Of a DNA stretch of 47,380 nt, positions 24,648-31,009 are shown piece after piece. Numbering within the stretch: position 1 is the stretch's first letter; every line of letters begins with the position of its first letter. The stretch is taken from contig CALEZI010000199.1 of NCBI GenBank assembly GCA_937928755.1, positions 1 to 47,380 on the forward strand, read 5' to 3'. This stretch comes from an uncultured Rhodanobacteraceae bacterium (GTDB lineage Bacteria > Pseudomonadota > Gammaproteobacteria > Xanthomonadales > SZUA-5). The position numbers were made by a program, and so were the translations under genes. The notes beneath the pieces are model-generated. The model searched no databases, was not told where the DNA came from, and was given only the letters and a program-made list of their open reading frames with translations.

Positions 24648-25913
24648 GTGAGCAACAAGGTCAAATGGATGCACAGCAACATGGTCGGCGCGCCGGTGCT
24701 GACCAACAACTGGGGCAGCCTGACGGCGATGCTCGACGCACTGCTCGTCAACGGCTTCAACCTCAAACCCGTGCTCGCGCTGACCCGCAACGACGCCACC
24801 GCGACCGCGACGATGAGTTCGGGTCATGGTTTCCTGGTCGACCAGGTGGTGCGCATCGAGGGCTGCGAGGAGCCGGCGTACAACGGCGAGTTCACGATCA
24901 CCGCCATCACCGCAAATAGCATCAGTTTCAGCGTTTCGGGCGAGCCCGCATCGCCCGCGACCACGGTACTCGGGATCACCGCCAAGATCGCGCCGCTGGG
25001 ATTGGAGATCGCCTTCACGGGCGAGAACAAGCGCACCTTTCGCAGCCCCAATCCGCTCTCCAACCGACCGTTCCTGCGGGTCGATGACAGCTTGCCGGAG
25101 GGTTACACGACCACCTGGGCGAAGTTTGCGCGCGTGACGCTGGCCGAGGACATGGTTGACGTCGATACCTTCGTCGGCGCGCGCGCACCATTCGATCCGG
25201 CGAACCCGAATGCCAACGAACTGCCATCGGGCAGCGGCACGTCGATGTACTCAGGTTGGTTCAAGTGGTACTTCGCTCGCAACAACACCGCCGAGACCTA
25301 TGGCGACAATGGCGCCGATGCTAGGAGTTGGGTGCTGGTAGGCGATGACCGCGGGTTCTTCCTGGCGTGCGCTTCCGGCTGGGGTGGTGATCGCCGGGTG
25401 CTCTACACATTCACCGACTTCGACAGCTACAAGCCGGGGGACAACTACGCGTCCTTCCTGACCGCATCGGATCGCTACCACAGCGTCAGTGCCTGGCCCT
25501 ACAGCTATCCGAACCAGGAATCCTATTCAACGCACTCGCTGGAGACCACCGGCAAGGTCTGCATGCGCGAGTACACCCAGGTCGGCGGCAACGTTCGCAT
25601 GGGCCTGTTCTCGTTGAACGACGGCAACAACCAGAACATCTCCGGGCGCTCAGGTCACATCCCGTTCCCGAACGGTCCCGACTACGGTCTGATCCTGCAC
25701 CCGATCTACCTGCGCGAAACCACGGGCCACATGCGCGGGATGCTTCCGGGCATGTACTGGATTCATCAGAACCAGCCGTACGAGCACATGACGCTGATCG
25801 ACCAGGTCCTGGGTTACCCCGGGCGCAAGTTCCTGATTGTGACGCTGGACTACGCCCACGAGGGCAACACCAGCGGGTTCGCGTTCGACATCACGGGGCC
25901 GTGGAGGCCCTGA
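24648..25913 (+). CDS. Phage tail protein, unknown family
   Basis: A 421-residue protein starting at GTG 24648 (AGGAG about 10 nt upstream). Residues 1-130 include an immunoglobulin/ubiquitin-like beta segment (DQVVRIEGCEEPAYNGEF). The rest is rich in Trp, Tyr, Gly and Asn (SGWFKWYFARNNTAETYGDN, FFLACASGWGGDRRVLYTF), typical of surface-exposed virion proteins. The C-terminus reads FAFDITGPWRP. It probably belongs to the tail tip together with the flanking genes. I do not recognise a family. Confidence 0.75.
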   Translation: MSNKVKWMHSNMVGAPVLTNNWGSLTAMLDALLVNGFNLKPVLALTRNDATATATMSSGHGFLVDQVVRIEGCEEPAYNGEFTITAITANSISFSVSGEPASPATTVLGITAKIAPLGLEIAFTGENKRTFRSPNPLSNRPFLRVDDSLPEGYTTTWAKFARVTLAEDMVDVDTFVGARAPFDPANPNANELPSGSGTSMYSGWFKWYFARNNTAETYGDNGADARSWVLVGDDRGFFLACASGWGGDRRVLYTFTDFDSYKPGDNYASFLTASDRYHSVSAWPYSYPNQESYSTHSLETTGKVCMREYTQVGGNVRMGLFSLNDGNNQNISGRSGHIPFPNGPDYGLILHPIYLRETTGHMRGMLPGMYWIHQNQPYEHMTLIDQVLGYPGRKFLIVTLDYAHEGNTSGFAFDITGPWRP

Positions 25914-25916
25914 TCG

Positions 25917-26888
25917 GTGGCTTATCCCCTGGACGAGAGCTTCGACGCCGGCATTCCTGCGGGCTTTGCCAGCAATGGCGGGGCCGGCGGCATCACCGCG
26001 ACCTGGAACGCAGGTGCGCACGCAGTCGATCTGGTGCTCACGCAGGCGCAGAACTTCTGGCGGATCGATGCGGCCGAGGTCGCGGATAACTTCTGGTTTG
26101 AGATCGACGCCGAAGTAAGGGCCTTGACCTACAGTTCGACCTGTTTCGGCTTCTGGCTATGGACTGGGTCGGGAACCTACGAGGGCCACCGCCTGACCGT
26201 TTGGCAGCAGCAGTGGCATCACAGCTTATGGGATGCTCATGGCAATCAGTCCGAACTGACTGCGCACGCGCCCGCACCATGGGCAGTGACCGGTGCTCGC
26301 CGCACGCTGCGCATCGACGTGAAGCGCGGCGTCGACGGCGTCTGGCGGTACCGCCTCAGCGAAAACGGCGACGTCGTGTGGGAAGACTACAAGCGGCACT
26401 ACGCGAGCTTCCGGCCGAGCATCTACGGCTACGGCCTGACCCTGCGTGTGCATCGCGTGTCCGGCGGCGTGCCGAGCGCGCTACCCGAGGCACCACCCGC
26501 GCAGTACCAAGCGCTGCCCATGCGACTGGGCCGCACACATCCGGTACCGGACCTTGCGGCGCTGCAGCGGTTCTCCCACCGTGCCCTCCATCGCCTCGCT
26601 GGCACGCGCAATCACTACTACGCCGGCGATCACCACATCACCGGTACGGTGAAGGAAAAGGGCGTTCCGGATGACCGGCCAGTAGCACGCCGAGTGCTGT
26701 TGTTCGACGAGCGCACCTACGCCGTCGTGCGCGAGACCTGGAGCGATCCTGTCAGCGGTGGCTACTGCTTCGAGAAGATCAGTCCGGTACCGCGCTACGT
26801 CGTGATTGGCTACGACTACAGGCACAACTTCCGAGCGGTCATCGCCGACAACCTGCGCGCTGAGCCGATGCAGGCTGCGCCGCCGTGA
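25917..26888 (+). CDS. Phage tail protein with carbohydrate-like and regulatory-like beta domains
   Basis: A 323-residue protein starting at GTG 25917, 3 nt after the previous stop. Residues 1-180 resemble a lectin/jelly-roll-type fold, rich in Trp (NFWRIDAAEVADNFWFEIDA, GFWLWTGSGTYEGHRLTVWQ). Residues 240-310 (ITGTVKEKGVPDDRPVARRV, SGGYCFEKISP, RYVVIGYDYRHNFRAVIADN) match the pattern of a carboxypeptidase-regulatory/transthyretin-like domain, in which a substituent-decorated loop follows VxGxV. This suggests host-surface binding, but neither domain is confirmed. Confidence 0.72.
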   Translation: MAYPLDESFDAGIPAGFASNGGAGGITATWNAGAHAVDLVLTQAQNFWRIDAAEVADNFWFEIDAEVRALTYSSTCFGFWLWTGSGTYEGHRLTVWQQQWHHSLWDAHGNQSELTAHAPAPWAVTGARRTLRIDVKRGVDGVWRYRLSENGDVVWEDYKRHYASFRPSIYGYGLTLRVHRVSGGVPSALPEAPPAQYQALPMRLGRTHPVPDLAALQRFSHRALHRLAGTRNHYYAGDHHITGTVKEKGVPDDRPVARRVLLFDERTYAVVRETWSDPVSGGYCFEKISPVPRYVVIGYDYRHNFRAVIADNLRAEPMQAAPP

Positions 26889-27274
26889 TCCAGATCTCGG
26901 ACCCACTCAACGACTACCGGCTGCAAAGCGTCATCACTTTCCTGGCGCTCGGCACCGAGCAAGCCCGCGCTCATCTTTACGCCGGGCCGCGCCCGAGTTT
27001 TGGCGCGCCGCCGCAAGGGCCGCTGCTGGCCTCCATCGTGCTCGCCGAACCGCTGGGCAGCGTCGCTGATGGCTTGCTCGAAGTGGCACCAAGCAACGAA
27101 GCGCTGATCCTGACCACCGGAGAGGCCACGTGGGCGCGCATCGTCAACGGGCAGGGCACGCTGGCGTGGGATTGCGATGCGTCCGATCTGGAGGGCCCCG
27201 GCGAACTGCGCCTGCCCACGACCACACTGTACGCGGGCGGCTACACCCGCATCCTGACGGGACTGCTGGGGTGA
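26885..27274 (+). CDS. Phage tail protein, unknown function
   Basis: A 129-residue protein starting at GTG 26885 in a GTGA overlap with the previous gene. Segments include YRLQSVITFLALGTEQARAH, LLASIVLAEPLG and an Ala/Gly-rich strand set. It has no recognised family. The tight overlap marks it as part of the tail-tip operon. Confidence 0.68.
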   Translation: MIQISDPLNDYRLQSVITFLALGTEQARAHLYAGPRPSFGAPPQGPLLASIVLAEPLGSVADGLLEVAPSNEALILTTGEATWARIVNGQGTLAWDCDASDLEGPGELRLPTTTLYAGGYTRILTGLLG

Positions 27275-27280
27275 TCGCCG

Positions 27281-29167
27281 ATGGCGGCTGTCGATCTGCG
27301 CTTCGCCCATCCACCGGGCAGCGCTCACCTGGTGTTCGGTGGCGATCCGACCGGGTCGGCGCCACCACTCGATGCGCAGTTGGTCAGCACACTGCCGGCG
27401 CTGCGCTTCGAAGCACTGGTCATCCCGAATGCGTCAGCGACGTTGGTCGCCATGTTCCCGGCGTTGGAGATGCTGGTCGAGGGGCGATACCAGTCTCGGG
27501 CCGCACGTCCGCTGGTGGGCAGCAACAGGTCGGCTTGGCAACGCGGTCGCGGGTTCGAGGACGGGGCCGAGCATCGCACCGCATCCACGGCCCGCCACCC
27601 GTCGCAGGCGCGGACGTCCTGGCGAACAGGGCAATCGCACGACGCCAACGTAACCACGCGGCGCGCGGCGACGTTGATGCGCGCACCGGTGTCGGCGACG
27701 GCGCGGTTTCACGGCGCGGTTCCGCAATCGCCGGGTGCGCTCCGGGTTCCGCATAGCGAATCGCTCCACCTGCGAACGGCAGGCCCGGTGGCCTATGCGA
27801 ATGCCGCCCGCATGGACGTGCTGGAACGTCGCGTGCGCCATGAGGACGGCCTGCGAGATCGTCGTCCGCCCATAAGCTGTCGCTTCGACGTGGCCCAGGC
27901 TCACCCAAGCCTGCGCTTCTTCGAAGCGATCCAGGTCGCCACAACCATGCGCCGCTGGATGGCCGCGCGCTGGCAGAACGCGATGCGGCCGCCGCCAGGG
28001 CGCCCTCCAGTACGCCCGGATGACCCCGATCCACCGTTCGTTCCCTGCTACACGCCGAATCCGAACCTGCTGTTTGCCGAAATGGCGACGACGCAGGGCC
28101 ATCTGGTCTTCGTCTGCGAAAACCACCCTGGGCCCGGCCAAGGCGGCCCGGTCGTCGTTCCGATCCGAGGGGTCTATGTCGTGCTGAACCACGTGACGCT
28201 GCATCGATGGCCGGATGGCGTGCCGGCTCCGGTGATCTCGCTGTCGCTGAGTCTCGACGTCGACTCCTGGGCTTGGGGCTTCGAGGCCACGCTGCCTGCC
28301 ATTGCCGAGGCCTTGATCGCCCCGGCAGATGGGGCGCCTCCGGTGGAACTGGTCGCTCACATCAACGGCACCGATTTTCGCGTGCTGGCCGAGAACCTGA
28401 CCCGTGAGCGCAGCTTCGGCGAGGCCAGCCTTCGTCTGTCCGGGCGCGGGCGCACGGCGGTGTTGTCCGCGCCCTACGCGCCGGTGATGTCGTTCGCCAA
28501 TTCACAGCCGCGAACCGCACGGCAGTTGATGGATGACGTACTCACCATCAACGGTGTGCCGCTGGGCTGGAGCATCGACTGGGGCCTGCCGGACTGGAAT
28601 GTGCCGGCAGGCGTGTTCGCCCACCAAGGCACCTGGATCGATGCGCTGGCCGCCATTGCTGAGGCGCCCGGTGGCTATCTGCTGCCGCATCCGTCCGAGG
28701 CGATCCTGCGGGTGCGCCATCGATACCCGGTGGCGCCCTGGGACTGGCATGCCGTGACCCCTGATCTGATCCTGCCGGTCGATGCGGTCTCGCGCGAATC
28801 CCTGCGCTGGCTCGAAAAGCCCGCCTACAACCGGGTGTTCGTATCTGGCCAGAGCGCCGGTGTGCTCGGCCAGGTCACGCGCACCGGTACGGCAGGAAAC
28901 GTGATCGCACCGATGGTGGTCGACGCGTTGATCACCGAGGCCGCCGCGGCACGCCAGCGCGGCACTGCGATCCTGGCCGACACGGGTCAGCAGTTCGAAG
29001 TGGGCCTGCGTCTGCCCGTACTGCCGGAAACCGGCATCGTCGAGCCGGGCACCTTTGTCGAGTACCAGGACGGGAGCGTGTCGCGGCTCGGTCTGGTGCG
29101 TTCCACGCGGATCGAGGCGGGGTTCCCGGAAGTCTGGCAAACCCTCGGGGTGGAATGCCGTGCATAA
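27281..29167 (+). CDS. Large tail tip/hub protein
   Basis: A 628-residue protein. Residues 1-80 are a beta-rich start (MAAVDLRFAHPPGSAHLVFG). Residues 80-240 are Arg/Ala/Ser-rich with low hydrophobicity, possibly an extended linker. Residues 290-620 have hub-like features (VISLSLSLDVDSWAWGFEAT, FANSQPRTARQLMDDVLTIN, LEKPAYNRVFVSGQSAGVLG), resembling baseplate hub proteins that adopt a gp27-like fold. It is followed by a small coupled gene ending the tail module. Its role as the central tail hub is inferred from this pattern and position. Confidence 0.75.
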   Translation: MAAVDLRFAHPPGSAHLVFGGDPTGSAPPLDAQLVSTLPALRFEALVIPNASATLVAMFPALEMLVEGRYQSRAARPLVGSNRSAWQRGRGFEDGAEHRTASTARHPSQARTSWRTGQSHDANVTTRRAATLMRAPVSATARFHGAVPQSPGALRVPHSESLHLRTAGPVAYANAARMDVLERRVRHEDGLRDRRPPISCRFDVAQAHPSLRFFEAIQVATTMRRWMAARWQNAMRPPPGRPPVRPDDPDPPFVPCYTPNPNLLFAEMATTQGHLVFVCENHPGPGQGGPVVVPIRGVYVVLNHVTLHRWPDGVPAPVISLSLSLDVDSWAWGFEATLPAIAEALIAPADGAPPVELVAHINGTDFRVLAENLTRERSFGEASLRLSGRGRTAVLSAPYAPVMSFANSQPRTARQLMDDVLTINGVPLGWSIDWGLPDWNVPAGVFAHQGTWIDALAAIAEAPGGYLLPHPSEAILRVRHRYPVAPWDWHAVTPDLILPVDAVSRESLRWLEKPAYNRVFVSGQSAGVLGQVTRTGTAGNVIAPMVVDALITEAAAARQRGTAILADTGQQFEVGLRLPVLPETGIVEPGTFVEYQDGSVSRLGLVRSTRIEAGFPEVWQTLGVECRA

Positions 29168-29381
29168 CATCTACCGGCAGTTCCGACAGCTGTTGCCTGA
29201 TCCACCGCTGCAAGCCGGCATCGTGATCGAAGTTGGCGCGAGCCGCGCCGTGATCGCGTTGCCGGGCGGCGGGCTGGTCCACGGACGTGGCGAAGCCAGC
29301 CTGGGCCAGACCGTATTCGTCCGTGATGGCGTCATCGAAGGCGATGCGCCGTCTCTGCCGCTGGAAGTCATCGACATCTAA
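29160..29381 (+). CDS. Small tail tip protein, unknown function
   Basis: A 73-residue, beta-rich protein from GTG 29160 overlapping the hub stop by 8 nt. It contains AGIVIEVGASRAVIALPGGG and GQTVFVRDGVIEGDAPSLP, the look of an OB-like or small barrel domain. Starting further upstream would only run inside the hub gene. It is the last tail gene before the terminator at 29407. Confidence 0.65.
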   Translation: MHNIYRQFRQLLPDPPLQAGIVIEVGASRAVIALPGGGLVHGRGEASLGQTVFVRDGVIEGDAPSLPLEVIDI

Positions 29382-29406
29382 GCCGCACCCCTTCCACTTC
29401 ACCCCT

Positions 29407-29439
29407 GAAACCCGCTCCGGCTCCCGCTGGGCGGGTTTC
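29407..29439 (+). terminator. Probable rho-independent terminator after tail module
   Basis: GAAACCCGC and GCGGGTTTC form a perfect 9-bp stem around a 15-nt loop, followed by GTCATTTCT, a weak T-rich tail. It stands between the tail-tip gene and the lysis cassette, so late transcription is probably reduced here or the cassette has its own promoter. Confidence 0.65.
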
Positions 29440-29459
29440 GTCATTTCTGGAGACCGACG

Positions 29460-29759
29460 ATGACCGAAGAAACTGATGTACCGCCCATCGAACCCACGCT
29501 GCTGCTGCGGCACGAGGACTTTGATGAGCTGCTGAACATCGCTGCCCAACGGGGCGCCGAGCGTTGCCTCGCCCATCTTGGGCTGGAAAACGGACACGCG
29601 GCGAAGGACATCCGCGAACTGCGCGATCTCCTGGAAGCGTGGCGCGATGCCCGTCGCACAGCGTGGCAAACCACGGTGAAGGTCATCACCACCGGCATCC
29701 TGGCCGCGCTGCTGGTCGGTGCCGCCATCAAGCTCAAGCTGTTGGGAGGCTCGCAATGA
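29460..29759 (+). CDS. Membrane protein of lysis cassette, DUF6127-like
   Basis: A 99-residue protein with a cytoplasmic helical part (RHEDFDELLNIAAQRGAERC, DIRELRDLLEAWRDARRTAW) and one C-terminal transmembrane helix (VITTGILAALLVGAAIKLKL). The pattern resembles the DUF6127 family as I recall it, which accompanies holin genes in many prophages. An ATG after GGAG at 29460 and an ATGA overlap with the next gene support the start and the operon. Confidence 0.78.
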   Translation: MTEETDVPPIEPTLLLRHEDFDELLNIAAQRGAERCLAHLGLENGHAAKDIRELRDLLEAWRDARRTAWQTTVKVITTGILAALLVGAAIKLKLLGGSQ

Positions 29760-29977
29760 AACCCAAGCTCTGCCTGCTCGACGACTGGCGGCAGGTTCTG
29801 CGCCGTGCCTGGAGCATCCGACTCTCGCTTATGGCGGCTGTCCTCACGGCGGCGGAAGTGGTGGTACCACTGTTCGGCGACGTGCTGCCGCGCGGCGCGT
29901 TCGTGCTGTTGGCCTTTGCTTGCAGCATCGGCGCGACGGTTGCCCGCATTGTGGCGCAGCCGGGGATGTACCGATGA
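29756..29977 (+). CDS. Putative holin
   Basis: A 73-residue protein with two hydrophobic segments (IRLSLMAAVLTAAEVVVPLF and GAFVLLAFACSIGATVARIV) separated by a short loop and a charged N-terminus, the size and layout of a class II holin. It overlaps both neighbours by ATGA and immediately precedes the endolysin. With a SAR-type endolysin it would probably act as a pinholin or membrane depolariser. The family name is not certain. Confidence 0.75.
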   Translation: MKPKLCLLDDWRQVLRRAWSIRLSLMAAVLTAAEVVVPLFGDVLPRGAFVLLAFACSIGATVARIVAQPGMYR

Positions 29978-30483
29978 TCCCGCCGCCAACTGCAGCGGTG
30001 CGCAGGACGGTGGCCGGTCTTAGCCTGTCCGCCGCCGCCCTGGTCGGCATCTTGCTCCACGAGGGCTATACCGACCGCGCGGTTATCCCGGTCAAAGGCG
30101 ATGTGCCGACCATTGGCTTCGGCGCCACCACGGGGGTGAAGCTTGGCGACACCACCACGCCGCCGAAGGCGCTGGCTCGGGCGCTAGCCGATGTGCAGCA
30201 GTTCGAGGGCTCGCTCAAGCAATGCGTGACCGTGCCGCTGGCCCAGCACGAGTACGACGCGCTGGTGAGCTTTTCTTACAACGTCGGCAGCCATGCGTTC
30301 TGCCAGTCCACGCTGGTGAAGAAACTCAACGCCGAGGACTACGCCGGGGCGTGTTCCGAGTTGCTGCGCTGGCGATTTTTCCAAGGCAAGGACTGCGCGC
30401 TGCCCGCCAATGCGCGGCTGTGCGGCGGACTGGCCAAACGGCGTGAGGCCGAATATCGGAAGTGCATCGGGGAGGCATTGTGA
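29974..30483 (+). CDS. SAR-type endolysin, GH24 lysozyme
   Basis: A 169-residue lysozyme that cleaves host peptidoglycan. The N-terminal hydrophobic stretch (VAGLSLSAAALVGILLHEGY, 13-32) is rich in Ala, Gly and Ser, as in signal-anchor-release lysins. The catalytic Glu is probably E30 in HEGYT, with D43 and T46 in GDVPTIGFG (42-50). Also visible is the GH24 core YDALVSFSYNVGSHAFCQST. The ATG at 29974 overlaps the holin stop (ATGA); the long upstream frame is a shadow of the neighbouring genes. Confidence 0.92.
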   Translation: MIPPPTAAVRRTVAGLSLSAAALVGILLHEGYTDRAVIPVKGDVPTIGFGATTGVKLGDTTTPPKALARALADVQQFEGSLKQCVTVPLAQHEYDALVSFSYNVGSHAFCQSTLVKKLNAEDYAGACSELLRWRFFQGKDCALPANARLCGGLAKRREAEYRKCIGEAL

Positions 30484-30977
30484 GCGTGATTCCGTGGCCG
30501 TACCGGCTGCTGGCCTTGGCGGCGCTCGGCCTCGCCTTGGTCGGCTTCGGCTGGGTCAAGGGCGCGGGCCACGTTCAAGCGCAGTGGGATACCGCCGTCC
30601 AGCAACAAGCTCTGCAGGTCGCCACTGTCGGCGAGGAGCAGGCGCAAGCCACCGTCGAGGTCGTCACCCAATACGTCGACCGCGTTCGTGTCGTTCGCGA
30701 AAAGGGCGACACCATCATCAAGGAGGTACCCGTCTATGTGCCCGTCCAAGCCGATGCTGCTTGCACTATCAACCGTGGCTTTGTGCGCCTGCACGACGCT
30801 GCCGCCGCTGGTGAACTGCCCAAGCCCGCCCGAGATACTGATGCGGCCGCCGCAGGCATTGCGCTCTCTGCCGTCGCCGGGACTGTTGCCACCAACTATC
30901 AGACCTGCCGAGAAACGGCGGAGCAACTGAGGGCGCTGCAAACGTGGGTCAGGGAGATGGCGTCCACCACTCAGTAA
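30480..30977 (+). CDS. Rz-like inner-membrane spanin
   Basis: A 165-residue protein from GTG 30480 (GTGA overlap with the endolysin). One N-terminal transmembrane helix (LLALAALGLALVGFGWVKGA) is followed by a periplasmic coiled-coil region (QAQWDTAVQQQALQV; EQAQATVEVVTQYVD). This is the i-spanin layout, which links inner and outer membrane to finish lysis. A second lysis gene is embedded in another frame within its C-terminal half. Confidence 0.85.
   Translation: MSVIPWPYRLLALAALGLALVGFGWVKGAGHVQAQWDTAVQQQALQVATVGEEQAQATVEVVTQYVDRVRVVREKGDTIIKEVPVYVPVQADAACTINRGFVRLHDAAAAGELPKPARDTDAAAAGIALSAVAGTVATNYQTCRETAEQLRALQTWVREMASTTQ
30736..30930 (+). CDS. Embedded Rz1-like outer-membrane spanin lipoprotein
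   Basis: In the +1 frame inside Rz, ATG 30736 is preceded by a full AGGAGG at 30721-30726, 9 nt away. The product is 64 residues: a signal peptide with a lipobox-like Leu-Cys-Ala-Cys (MLLALSTVALCAC) followed by a proline-rich mature part (TTLPPLVNCPSPPEILMRPP). A short proline-rich lipoprotein nested in Rz is the hallmark of Rz1. A conventional lipobox would have a small residue at -1, which Ala provides. Confidence 0.85.
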   Translation: MCPSKPMLLALSTVALCACTTLPPLVNCPSPPEILMRPPQALRSLPSPGLLPPTIRPAEKRRSN

Positions 30978-30991
30978 TCGACACTTGTCGA
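30978..30991. repeat. Perfect 14-bp palindrome at the phage/cargo junction
   Basis: TCGACA-CT-TGTCGA directly follows the Rz stop codon and lies 18 bp before the convergent helicase gene's stop. It may be a short bidirectional transcription barrier or a recombination scar. It has no T tract, so a terminator role is weakly supported. Confidence 0.5.
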
Positions 30992-31009
30992 GCGCCAGTT
31001 TGTGGTGCA

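Larger units (their letters stand above)
1..30977. mobile_element. Lambda-like siphovirus prophage (left end outside window)
   Basis: Packaging, head, tail and lysis genes follow the lambda order: small and large terminase, gpW, portal, protease/scaffold, decoration protein, capsid E, tail tube, G/T, tape measure, tip proteins, holin, endolysin, Rz/Rz1. The late genes all read rightward with start/stop overlaps. No integrase, repressor or replication genes are seen, so the early/integration arm must lie left of the window or be missing. The right limit is uncertain: phage genes end at Rz, but the accessory genes to about 47,000 may belong to the same integrated element. Confidence 0.93.
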
